A stretch of 64,000 nt of DNA from Polyporus tsugae (taxonomy: Eukaryota; Basidiomycota; Agaricomycetes; Polyporales; Polyporaceae): NCBI GenBank assembly GCA_024305745.1, contig JAHRBS010000002.1:186001-250000 (forward strand), given 5' to 3'. The notes under the pieces are model-generated. The model made no database searches and was not told the origin of the DNA. It saw only the letters and a list, made by a program, of their open reading frames with translations. Numbering within the stretch: position 1 is the first letter of the stretch; the number at the start of each line of letters is the position of its first letter. Positions 43,739 through 54,465 of this stretch are shown in pieces. The translations under genes and the position numbers were made by a program.

Positions 43739-45530
43739 TCATCCTCCGGGTTCCGGACTTCCTACTCCTCCTGGTGGACCTCTAGATTTGTCTTGAGGTT
43801 CCTCGTCTTTGGGTTCTTCCTCTGGCCTTTTTCCCTTGTCTCCTGAGGTGCCACCAGATGTTCCAGCCCCCAGCATTCTGGGAATGGGTTTGACTTGTTG
43901 TGTGAGAGTTGAACCATAGGCTGCACTAGCACTTTCGGAGGGTGTAACTTCTGTTCTTTTTGGGAAGAGTTCCTCAATGTGAGCGGTGTTAACAAGGAGG
44001 TAGACAATGGTTTGTTTGTTGATATAGCTGGGGTTGTCATGAATGGTGGCGACCACATCCTCGGCTGTTTCTTTGTCGGGGTCCCATGAGCCTGAATAGT
44101 CTCCTCCTTTGAACAAGAATGTGTATCTGGCAATACGGGTTTGGACATAATTATGACCTGTGTCCATGAGTGTGGCTTCTGGTTCTGATGAGTGTTTAGA
44201 GGCCGGACTATGGTTTGTTGCTGGTGACTCAGGTGACTGTTGTTCTTTTGGAACGGTTGTCACTTTAGGAGTTTCTGGTGTCTGTTCTTCTGGCGAGATT
44301 GTTTGCTCTGTCACTTCCGCAGTGACTGGAGGTAGTGTCTTGATTACAAGTTTTAGTGAAGGAATTTGGCTTGTTGGTGTGACCAGACTACCTGTGGGAG
44401 TCCTTGGTGCCGGTTTAACTGCCTTGAATTTCTTAAATGTGAATGCGGTTTTGATGATCTTTTCCTGTTCGAGTGTTGTTTGTACGAGTTCGCCCACGTA
44501 GTCAATGCTATCTGCAATGTGTTGATATCTTTCTGGGCAAAGTTCGTAGAAGCATGGTGTCCACCCTCGAGTTTCTTTGTGTTGATCCTGGTTCTTAGTT
44601 GTGTGATATGCGTGTACATTTCCTATGCACGATAGTTCCGTGCTAGACATATACTGCTTGGTTAGTTTGTCTTCTATGTAGATTCAGAAGCCTCTTGGCG
44701 TCGAGGTATTTCTGGAGTGTAGTGAGGTTGTGTCAGAGTGAGGGGTCCGTTAGGTTGGTTGGGTCAAAGATGTAGTTCTTTAGGTACCGAATTTGGTTTT
44801 TGATAAACTGTGCAAATGGATCTGGGAGTATGACATAAGGCAGCGGGATTCGAAATGCCCAGATGTTGAATATGCCCTCAATCGCTTGGAGATGATCGAG
44901 TGCGTTTTGAACTAGGTCTGAATTGTATCCTGGGTTGTTGCCTTGTATGTCTCTGAGGTTGCTGTGTACGACAGTGAATAGATCCCAGATGTGAACTGGT
45001 GTCTGTTGTTTGAATTGAAAGAGGCCTTTGGTAGAGGTCTTGCTGTCGGCTTTCGTGGATAGTTCTGTTGAATGGGTACTTCCAGAGTCTATTCTTTCAA
45101 CTGGGAGTACAATTCCTGACTTGCGAATGATGTTTTCCTCGGCTTGGGATAGTCTGACTTCTTGCCAAAGAGGACTTGATCAGAGTACTCGGAGTTGTGT
45201 TGTGCTGGACGAGGGTGTTTCTATCAAGAGAAATCTTTCTCCTTGTAGTGTACCACTACTCGGTTGGGGGTTCCTCGGTCGAAGTGGTGGTGTGTCTAGT
45301 AGGACTGTCTGTGGTCCTCTGCGTCTGGGGTCTTTGGGTGGCGGCATTGGCGGCCTAACTGTTTCCTCTTCCGTTGTCCTGAACGGATGCATGATGGTCG
45401 GACGGACTCTCTGAGTCGCTTCTGGCTGGCTAGTGTAGTGTGGAAAGTTTGCGAAAATATTGGTCAGAGGTCTTTCACGGTTGTGGAAGAGCTTTCTATC
45501 AATCCAATCAATTTTCGCTGGTGGGTTCAC
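43739..45530 (-). pseudogene. Leader ORFs of element E
   Basis: A mirror copy of 14086-15877. The frame 43739-44650 (303 codons) is identical in protein sequence to A's second leader ORF, and 45180-45530 is identical to its first. The same TGA interruptions are present in both copies. Confidence 0.7.
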
Positions 45531-45788
45531 CGTGATAGCTTATATGCCTAAATGTCCTTCTGTTTTGTCATAAGTCAGTCCATTGACTTGTTGACCTTCT
45601 TGAACTTCTGTGTTCAAGGCTGTGCTGGGTACTATGCAGTAACTTCCTTGCTTGTCGAAGTCTGGAGGTTACTTTCTGGTGTAGGTCTGGACTTCACTAC
45701 TAGCACTGGGCTATAGTGACAGTTGTTGGTCATGTGTTGTGGGTTCTCTGTACCTGAAGAGGTAGAGCATAAGAGTTTTCAGTCTAAT

Positions 45789-46242
45789 GTTACATCTCAA
45801 CTATTGAACTCCTTAGTTCGATAAGTTCAGACATTTAGACCAAGAACTAGTTGTTGACTAGAGGTTGGATACTAGAGCGAGGAGCTCTAGGAGACGTAGG
45901 ATGTATAGGAAGATTGCCACCAGGGCGATCTTATAGAATACACAAGAGACTGAAAACTGGGGGTCACTACTGAGGTGTTGCCCCTTATATATATGAGTGG
46001 ATGCTGCGGTCTCTAGGCTACCGGCTGCAGACTGTCTCTGGATTACGGACTGCAGACTGTGGACTGTGGACTGCGGGAGGAGAGTGGGGAGTCGGTAGAG
46101 CTCGGTTTTTCCACTGGTAAGTGGGATGGACGGGATAGCTTCCGGGGTGCCTACCCCAGTGAATGGGTTAGGGTCACTTGGCGAGCCAGGAGTGGTGAGG
46201 TAGTAGGAGACGTTGGGCCTGGCTGGGTATGTGATCGTAACA
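45789..46242 (-). repeat. 5' LTR of element E (454 bp)
   Basis: On the minus strand it starts TGTTACGATCACATACCC and ends GATGTAACA, followed by TTAGACTGAAAACT (primer site). The reverse-complement 12-mer is inside the LTR at 45947-45958. The LTR-spanning open frame (45858-46247 on the minus strand) is preserved. Confidence 0.9.
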
Positions 46243-46252
46243 CACATTGGAA

Positions 46253-49200
46253 ATCACTGCTAGACCTTCCACAGTTCTCCATAGGACAACAGACTTGGGT
46301 TGTAGACAAACTCAACCCGGCTATAGAAATGGCACAGAAGCTCCACAAAGGCGAGAAAGCCCATTCTTTTGAGGACATGGTACCCGATCTCTACCGTGAC
46401 TACAGAGACGTCTTTGAGAAAAAAGCAGCAGAGCAGTTCCCTGAATCCCGACCTTATGACCATGCTATTGATCTCAAATCCAACTTTGTCCCCCGGAACT
46501 GCAAGGTCTATCCCCTCTCTCCAAAGGAGCAGACTGCGCTTGACAAATTCATTGACGAGAACCTGCACAAAGGCTATATCAGACCTTCAAAATCCCCCCA
46601 AGCCTCACCTTTCTTCTTCATCTCAAAAAAAGATGGATCCCTCAGACCCTGCCAAGACTACCGCTACCTCAATGAAGGAACTATCAAGAATTCGTACCCG
46701 CTCCCTCTAGTCCAAGAGCTCATCGACAAATTCCAAGGAGCGACAATCTTCTCAAAAATGGACTTGCGGTCTGGCTACAACAATGTTCGGATCAAAGAAG
46801 GACATCGATGGAAGGCAGCATTCAAATGCTCTAAAGGATTATTTGAACCCACTGTTATGTTCTTTGGGCTATGCAACTCTCCTCCCACATTCCAAGAGAT
46901 GATGAACAACATCTTCCACAACATGATTGATGAAGGCTGGATGGTTATCTACATGGACAATATCCTTATCTTCTCAAAGGATCCCAAGACCCACGCTGCA
47001 CGGACTCTTTGGGTTCTCCAACAACTCCACGACAATGACCTATTTCTCAAGCCCAAGAAATGCTTCTTTGATGTCTAGGAGGTAGAATTCCTTGGCCTCA
47101 TCATCAAACCTGGCATCATTGCCATGGACCCCACCAAACTTCAGGGAATTTGGGACTGGCCTGTCCCCACCTCTGTCAAGGGGGTGAGGTCATTTCTAGG
47201 ATTTGGTAACTTCTGCCAATGGTTCATCTCACATTACTCGGATCTGGCACACCTGCTTCATGACCTCACCAAAAAGGACGTACCATGGAACTGGACCTCC
47301 GAACAACAACTCGTGTTTGATGAACTCAAGTCCAAATTCATGGAGTCCCCAGTCCTTATACTTCCCAATAAGACCAAACCATTCACCATCAAGTCTGACG
47401 CCTCTAAGTTCGCGATGGGTGCGGTGTTGAGACAAGCCGACGCTAATGGAGACATGCACCCATGTGCCTACTTATCAAAATCATTTGACGCAGCCCAATG
47501 GAATTATGAAATCTACGATCGAGAACTCCTGAATATTGTCCGTGCCTTGGAAGAATGGCGACACTATCTCAAAGGCAGTCCACACCCCATTAAAGTCCTC
47601 TCTGACCACCAGAATCTTACCTACTTCCGCACAGCATGAAAGGTCAATCAGCAACAAGCTCAATGGAGTTTATTCCTATCCCTCTTTGACCTCAAACTTT
47701 GACACATTCCTGGTATGCAAATGATACAATCAGACACCTTATCACATCTCCAACATCTGAATCTGGAAACAAACAACAACAACTCTACCATAATCCTACC
47801 AAGCCATCTCTTTCTCACTCCACTAGACACAGCCCTTGCTGAACCCATCCGCACTACCCAGGCAAAGGACAAGGTGGTTCTGGATGCACTTGCCGCAGTC
47901 AAAGATGGCTTGGTACTCCCTATGAGATCTACTCTGGCAGACTGGGCATTCGAGGATAGATTGGTGTTTTTCCAGCATCAGTGCTATGTCCCTCCCGAGG
48001 AGAGTTTATGGCGGGAAATCATCAGGCGATATCATGACCTGCACCCGATGGGCCATCCGGGACAGTTTGGAACCCTAGAACTACTACAACATCATTACTG
48101 GTGGCCTGGCATGTCTGTCTTTGTCCGGAACTATGTCCACAGCTGTGCAATCTGTCAACAAACCAAAGTCAACACACATCCAACCGTTCCGCCACTCATG
48201 CCCATTCTGGCGAAACCAGATTCCAACCCCTTTGAAATAGTGTCTATGGACTTCATCACAGACCTCCCACCGTCTGGCGGCATTGACACCCTCATGGTTG
48301 TGGCAGACCATGACTCTACAAAGGGGATGATCCTTATCGGGTGCACAAAGACCGTTGATGCTATGGGCACCACCCTATTCTACCACCAACATGTCTACAA
48401 ACAATTTGGACTCCCATCGCGCATCATATCGGATCATGGACCTCAATTTGCAACCAAAGTTTTCCAAGAACTTACTCGCTTAGTCGGCTCCAAATCCTCC
48501 TTAAGCACAGCCTACCACCCAGAAACCAATGGAGGGACAGAGCATATGAATCAGGAAATAGAGGCTTATCTCCGAGCATTCTGCACTGATCACCCAGAAG
48601 ACTGGGCCACCTACCTCCCTAACATCGAGTTCATGCACAACCAATGCACTGCACAAGGATGCAACACATCTCCATTCTATGTAATGATGGGCTACAATCC
48701 CCGAGCCATTCCATCTGTCTTCCCCAAGACTCCAGTTCCCTCAGTCGAACTACACCTTGATAACCTCCAGAAAGTCCGAGAAGAAGCCCTAGCAGCCCAT
48801 GAGCTAGCATGGCAGCGCATGGCTAAACGTATCATGAGGGGCTTTACCCCATTCAAATAAGGACAGAAGGTATGGCTCGAAGCCAAGAACTTCCAATTTG
48901 CCACTGATCACAAGAAGCTGGCTATGAAAAGACAAGGACCATTTGAAATTATCGAGATCCTGGGTCCGCTGACCTATCAGCTACAGCTACCGCAGCAATG
49001 GAGGAAACATCCTGTGTTCCACGCCACCCTCCTGACTCCTTATCATGAAAATGACACACATGGTCCCAACTTCCCCCTTCTCCCTCCTGACCTAATAGAA
49101 GGGGAAGAAGAATACAAAGTGGAAGCCATCGTTGGACATTGGAAGTGCTTCGGCCGAATGGCGTATTTAGTCAAGTGGGTGGGATACTCTACTGCGGAAA

Positions 49201-49277
49201 ATTCCTGGGAACCAGAGTCCAACCTCCGGAATGCTCCAAATATCCTACTGGCCTATAAAAAGACCCATTGTATGTGA
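46253..49277 (+). pseudogene. Pol of element F (RT to chromodomain)
   Basis: RT begins near [20 protein letters not shown] and includes [20 protein letters not shown] and [15 protein letters not shown]. The active site is YMDN instead of YMDD (Asn codon 46959-46961). RNase H ([16 protein letters not shown]…YDRELLNIV), the HHCC finger (YHDLHPMGHPGQFG…CAICQQTK), the integrase core (VSMDFITDLPP, ISDHGPQFATKVF, YHPETNGGTEHMNQEIEAY), the GPF domain and a chromodomain (MAYLVKWVGYSTAENSWEPE) follow. Stops are TAG 47076-47078, TGA 47637-47639 (FRTA*KVNQ, where Arg is usual) and TAA 48858-48860. Confidence 0.87.
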
Positions 49278-49311
49278 CTGACTCTCCAGAACCCCCTCAC
49301 AACTCCCAAAC

Positions 49312-50027
49312 ATGTCCTCCTCCCCTCTCAATGTTGCTTCTGTCTCCTCCCCCGTACTCCGTGCCTCTATGGCCAGTCTCCTCCAGAAGCTTGTCTTGCT
49401 CAACCCTCCCGATTACCACCTCCTCCTCAGACAGATCCAAGACAATGAACCCCTATCCCACATCATCAACACCGCCTGTCAGGCGGACATTGCCCTCCAT
49501 CTTTGCAAAAAGACCATTAACACCATCAGTTTCGTAAAGGAGGACCTCCAGGAGTGCAAGTTCCGACTGGCTAACATCCTCGAAGCCATTGTCAATGTCC
49601 TCCACCAGTCCCCTCTCGGGTCCCAGATCCCTGGCGAGTTCTACAAGCAATACGGCTATGCCCTTCTCATCAAACATACCCCCAAGGGACCCGAGCATGA
49701 GGAAGCGGAGCACGAGGACCCTCCCCCAAACTCCCACACATGCAGCCTGGACCTACCCCTATGATGTCGTCATTCCCCTCACCAATCTACCCAAATAGCA
49801 ACCACGCAGTCCAAGGCTAGTGCGTCTCGGTCCTCCTCTTGCCGCACTTGCTGACAGAGCACCCAGTCCTCTCCTCCTCACCCCACGCTGCAGCAGCGTA
49901 TCTCCTCCCCTACCAGATCACACCACTCTGGCGAGTCGGACTTCTCCGATGTCCCCTTCGACCACCACCATCATTTGATGGAGGCCACATTTGGCCGTGA
50001 CGACGACGGCGAGGTCATCTATGCCTA
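49312..50027 (+). pseudogene. Post-pol ORF of element F
   Basis: It starts MSSSPLNVASVSSPVLRASM 35 bp after the chromodomain stop and is open for 150 codons (helical: ASLLQKLVLLNPPDYHLLLR, DIALHLCKKTINTI). After the stop at 49764 another frame ends SGESDFSDVPFDHHHHLMEA, then FGRDDDGEVIYA. A coding region of about 235 codons with a frame change is inferred. The family is unknown. E also has genes after pol; C and D do not. Confidence 0.5.
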
Positions 50028-50061
50028 GCTTCGGAGCAGCCAGGCCATAGACAGGGGGTAA

Positions 50062-50538
50062 TGTTACCACCTTGTATGCCATCCTATCTTTTCCCCTTGA
50101 TGTTCCTATCTCGCTCTCGCCCCTGCATGACTACCGGGTTCAACCTCATTGTACTCTTACTAGGCGCGTGATCACAACATCACGTGTTAACTATTGTCCT
50201 CGGTCCGGACCATCTTGCACTATTGTCCTTCTTGGTACAATAGACCTCCCCTTCTCGGTTACTCCTTTGTTCTCTGTTCACTGTAGGGTCCCTTTACCTC
50301 GGTTCCGCTATTGTTCCTGTTACCTACATAAGACGAGACCCCCCATGTACGTTTCCCTAGTTTGACCTCCTGAATCCATTGAGGTTCTCACTCCCCACTG
50401 AACCCTTGAGTGTCTGTCCCCTGGCCAGTTGCTACTCTGAACCTCTGACACAACAAACACTGCTTACCTCCCTTATCATCCTCTGCCCACTTTAGAGTGC
50501 GCACCTCTGACCCACACACTGAGAACCTCATCGTAACA
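50062..50538 (+). repeat. 3' LTR of element F (477 bp)
   Basis: TGTTACCACCTTGTATGCC…CATCGTAACA, preceded by a polypurine tract. The right flank is GATAT; the left partner is lost. ACATAAGACGAG near 50326 may be the TATA-like region. Confidence 0.82.
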
Positions 50539-51600
50539 GATATTGTGTGTGTTAATGAGGAGGTTGTATGTGTGCACACCAGACATCTGCCAGTGTATGT
50601 GCATTCTGGGGTCATGTGTGTGCATGAGAATATATGTACAGCATACTGGCAAGTTGGTCATGCCAAGCATTGGGTTGGGCTGCGGAGCGGCCAAAAAGGT
50701 GCCCAGGGTGCGCGCAGGAGGTCGCACGCTGAAGGCATGCTCTCCTCCTCCCACCCACCAACATCTCTCTCCCCTTACCAGCTTCTTCTTTTCGGCTGGA
50801 ACAATCAGCTACCAGATCTCACCAATCTTCTGGCTTCTTGCAGCGGCGCACGTGCCACCGTGTCTTCATCAATAACTGTATTTTCAAGGGGCATCCTGCT
50901 AGCTCGCTTCTCGGCTTCCCTGTCCTCCACGGCCTAGGTTTTTGCCAGCTTCACCTATTGCTTTGTTCAATATAAATAGTCCTTGTGGTATTGATACTGC
51001 TAGGGGCTCACAGGGGTTCACTAGGTAAGCCCTAATTTAAATTTAAGCTTGAGAACTGGCTTTCAGCACCTCTTCTGGTGCGCCTGTGATATCATCCTCA
51101 ATTCCTGTCCTTTTTCTACGGTTATTCTTGCATTATCAAGCCCTGCTTCTCCTCTCTTTAGATATATATTTTAAACAATGTCTCTCCATCCAACGATGGT
51201 CCATCATAGTTGCCATCATGGTCCTCCCACTTAAGCGCTTATTGCAGTATTGTGACGACAATTCCTCCCCCAGTTCTCCGTGGTTTTCTTTGATCTTGGC
51301 CTCATTTGAAAGGCACAAACTATGTCTTCCAGATGAGCCCAATATCATTATCACATGTGATAGGGCTCCAGTACAGTTTGGCTTCTGTTTTCCCTGCTTC
51401 TTGGGCTGCTCTGGCCTCGCATTCTTGGCCTCTGTCCCACAAATTATATGCTGTGTGCTTCAGATATTGCTGAAATATATTTTTGGTATTCAAATTAGTC
51501 CTCATGAGCATCCAAACTGGCTGCATTGAGCTTCGAGTACCCTCGCCAGCCATTTTGGGTGTCACATGCTGCCAGATTGGTCAACCGAACTGGGCACTTA
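50539..51600. other. Unassigned repeat-like DNA
   Basis: It contains TGTGTG-rich DNA at 50545-50640, then AT-rich text with ATATATTTTAAA near 51160. Short minus-strand frames (51136-51354 and 51320-51565) have patches of natural composition but no domain I can name. It is probably decayed transposon DNA. Confidence 0.35.
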
Positions 51601-52295
51601 GGCTCTGTACACAGTACAGCTCACATCCATACTTTAGGTATTTTGGGTATTTTGCTGTTCTGAGGGTATCGGAAGGCGCCTAATCCCATATGTGACTTGG
51701 GAGGTTCATGCCCAATTACTAGTGTGACTGGAACATTGGCAGATGACTGCACGAGCATTGCAGGCAGTCCCTGTGTGCAAGATGAGCAAGAGCTACATAG
51801 CACGACAGCCGGAAAGGACACAAATACATTGCACACGAAGCTTGCAGAGGGTGCTATAAACATCATAACACCTAATATTAAGTTCACAGATGTTGTGCAC
51901 CATCACGCACACTCTGTCCGAAGAACCTGTGTGGCTAGTGTGCAGCTCATATATACTTACTGCTGGTGCACTACTCCGAGTTGACCGCGACCATGCTCCT
52001 ATCTGGAAAGATGGCCGTGTCCCCTCCCCATGATCAACTAGATGCAGCACTTGTTAAATCACTTGTTTTTCCTTTAATATGCCTGTCCATAGTGCACCAT
52101 GCCAGAGATTTAGCCCGCTGCGTCTGACACCAGTCAATCACGCGAGGCAGCAAGCAAGCAGCAAGCACGTGGAGTGCAGGTGGCATCACTATCAGTCACC
52201 CTGGGGTCACTATTAGTCACATCATTATATAACCCCGATACCCACAGAACCAATACCCAAAATATCCAAAGTACGGACGCGAGCTGTACAGAGCC
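51601..52295. mobile_element. MITE, PIF/Harbinger-like (695 bp, TSD TTA)
   Basis: The inverted repeats of about 60-70 bp start GGCTCTGTAC at both ends (51601-51672 and 52236-52295 reversed) and share TTTTGGGTATT and GGGTATCGG blocks. The flanking trinucleotide TTA is present on both sides (51598-51600 and 52296-52298). There is no transposase. The 3-bp TTA duplication and G-rich terminus fit PIF/Harbinger. The left repeat has a 7-bp insertion (ACAGTAC). Confidence 0.75.
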
Positions 52296-52298
52296 TTA

Positions 52299-53212
52299 CA
52301 GTGATTTGCAAAAAAGACTGCAGGTCGCACTCACGTGAGTGCTTGCTTGTCCTTGTTTGTCCCACACACGGACTTCCTGTTTTGGGGATCACGCACTTGC
52401 AGCTGCTTTATCATTGCAGTAAGTTCTCCCGCTACCATCCATTTTCTTGGTCGAAAACTACATGTGCATCTTTACATGCTGAAAAGAACACATTCCGAAG
52501 TAGTTCAACCAAATTAGTGGGCAAGGGTACCTCTGCTGTGCAATGGCTGGCGGTTGAGCAGGCATCTCCGCCACATTCCAAACAGGTACAGTCATCAACC
52601 GGCTGATGTAACACCCCCATCCAGTGTAACATTTTGCCCATATCTCGATGGTGTGTCAAGCTTTCCTCTCCGTTCTTTTTGCAACATATTCCGTGTATTG
52701 CAACCCAACTGTATCTAAAATATCGGCCCACAATGTTGCCACAAACCTCAGAAATCTCACTGTGAATGCAGGCAGATTTGCCTGTTCTACGCTATATCCA
52801 CTACCCATGAATATTTCCTTGATTCCTCATGGGAAACACAATATCTCAAAATGAAGGTTTACACACTGAAAGTTCAGTTATTTTGAGACTATAATAAGGT
52901 CTTTCCTTGACAGAGACAGCTGCGCACTGGGATTGTGGCCGGAGTGTTACGTTGAGGTGAAAATATTAAGTTAAGCGCCCAAACGTCAATCCAGGTGGTA
53001 AAGCTCATGGTTCATGCAAACACAGTGCACAAACCATTCTCAAACGTTCAGAAGTAATATAGCTATTGTTTTATGCTAGAATCGTGGCAATAGCCCAAGA
53101 ATTGACGGAGAAAATGCCAAAACTTCAATTGAGTGTTGTGTTGGGCGGTTGATAACTGTACAAACAGGCTCGCGCACAAGTGCGACCTGTAGTCTTTTTT
53201 TGCAAATCACTG
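52299..53212. mobile_element. MITE, Tc1/mariner-like (914 bp, TSD TA)
   Basis: The inverted repeats begin CAGTGATTTGCAAAAAAGAC and continue (C/T)GCAGGTCGCACT at 52299-52332 and, reversed, 53179-53212. TA flanks both ends (52297-52298 and 53213-53214). The CAGTG start and TA duplication are typical of Tc1/mariner. Interior frames are short and show no DDE motif, so it is non-autonomous or fully decayed. It abuts the TTA of the Harbinger-like MITE, so it inserted into that duplication. Confidence 0.82.
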
Positions 53213-53214
53213 TA

Positions 53215-54465
53215 TATCGGTCGCGCGCACCAATCAGGACCAAACCCAGGGCGTCTAGGACCAACATTGGTCCCACCCTTGGCTCCACGACCTTCTTGTC
53301 GGAGATTTCAGGTCTCTAGAGCACTAATTTCAGGTCTCGCTACCGTATAAGGAAAGTCACGTGTCACCCCACCCCACCGTGACCGAGCCCGGACCCCGGC
53401 GCCCCCTCCGAGGGCTGTGTGACCTGTGAGAATGATTTGTTACGGGCTCGCGACCTCGCGCGCGCGCGCGACCCCCTTGTTCGCTTCCCTCCTTTCCAAG
53501 GGACCAGAAATCCGATCACATCAGGACTGGAAACCGGAGGTGCTAGAAGAGCTTCGGACGCACGTTTGGCTGGGTCCTCTGCGAGTTTTGACCCCATCCG
53601 CAGACAGCTGCGTTGCCTCCGATTTCCAGTCCCTAGTGTAGGAGATTTCTAGTCCCTCCGGCTATCGCGCGCCCTGCCCTCCTCCCTCGCGCCTGCTCCC
53701 GCGCTCGCTCCCTTGAACATGTCGGCACGCGCTGGCATCGCGCGTCCTCCCACCCTCATCGCGCAAGCTCCCGTAGCTTCCTGCATTCTCTCCATCATCA
53801 ATTTCAAGTGTTACATGGTTTCTCTGGTTCCCCCCTTTGCACCTGTCCTGGCTGCCTCCACAGCGGTTAGACTTTTATTTTTTCTATCATGTTGGTGCTG
53901 CCATCTATCAAATATATACTCCGCTACTTTTTCCGAGTTATTGAGCTGCAGAAGGCCCTCGCCGGGGTTGTCTCCTCCTCGCGCCCTCAACGCACACGGG
54001 CGCTTAGTGTGCGAAATGTTGCTGAATTCACAGTGATTGCCATAGTGTGTCCTTTCTATCGCGTGTGCACCGAGATCTCTCACAAAAATATTCCTTTGCT
54101 TTTAATAAATATTTTGGCGGGCGGGAGCCGTTCGTTCGTGTTGTCTTCACTTGCGCCGTCGTCGCGCGCGGGCGCCTATCCGCTGGGCTCTTCGGGGGCG
54201 CGCGATCGACGCGTTACGGGCGTCTGAGAGACCAGAAACGGCGATTACATAAGCCCACCGGGGACCTGAAACTTGTGCGTCCGCAGCTCTACTTCCCAGC
54301 ATACCTGTCACATTCGACGCGGAGAAGCCGGACCGACTGACTTGCGCCAGCGCCATCCCAGCGGAATCTAATGCACCACCACTACTAATTCCCGCTATCC
54401 GAGTCGACCCACTCCTCTGCTTACGCCTGTGGAATCGCCTCTGGACCTGTTTTTTTTTTTCAATC
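53215..54465. other. GC-rich 5' flank of ALG12 with inverted repeats
   Basis: A pair of 43-bp inverted repeats lies at 53498-53540 and 53616-53658 (AAGGGACCAGAAATCC… against its reverse GGAGATTTCTAGTCCCTC), with a loop of about 75 bp. Shorter related copies of GGACC(A/T)GAAA(T/C) occur at 53297-53312, 53328-53338, 54227-54238 and 54265-54276. An alternating CG run (CTCGCGCGCGCGCGCGA) is at 53455-53471. A T10 tract sits just before the ALG12 start. No gene is recognised. Confidence 0.45.

Larger units (their letters stand above)
16291..46242 (-). mobile_element. Element E: large Ty3/gypsy chromodomain retrotransposon with extra 3' ORFs, host of three nested insertions
   Basis: The 5' LTR is 45789-46242 and the 3' LTR 16291-16745. 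Without the hAT (plus one TSD), D and C it measures about 12.3 kb. The order on the minus strand is: LTR, primer site, leader ORFs, gag, zinc knuckle, protease, RT, RNase H, integrase with chromodomain, a 59-residue membrane ORF, a 204-codon ORF with an internal repeat, an ORF of about 826 codons, polypurine tract, LTR. Joining the flanks of each insertion restores codons exactly (…NNPNKW|SDFLPAW… at C; …EEHKVE|AIINYRM… at D; …NNTKWD|IEFDFAN… at the hAT). Stops in many ORFs make it inactive. No target duplication is visible: left flank GATGC, right flank CACAT. Confidence 0.9.
46243..50538 (+). mobile_element. Element F: 5'-truncated Ty3/gypsy chromovirus
   Basis: It contains pol from just before RT, a post-pol ORF, a polypurine tract (AGACAGGGGGTAA, 50049-50061) and the 3' LTR. 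The 5' LTR, gag and protease are missing; the sequence starts abruptly at E's 5' LTR boundary. Its LTR differs from those of A/E, C and D, so it is a fourth family. Confidence 0.88.

Noticed and set aside
46059..46252. Apparent start of the 339-codon F pol frame inside E's LTR
   Set aside because: The first part is antisense LTR sequence of E; homology to pol begins only after 46243.
13374..50538. Elements A and F as two halves of one element split by E
   Set aside because: Their LTRs are different families, and A breaks in gag whereas F begins near RT, so they cannot be rejoined.
51136..51565. Minus-strand frames as a gene
   Set aside because: Only patches look natural, there is no domain and no splice structure, and they lie amid MITEs.
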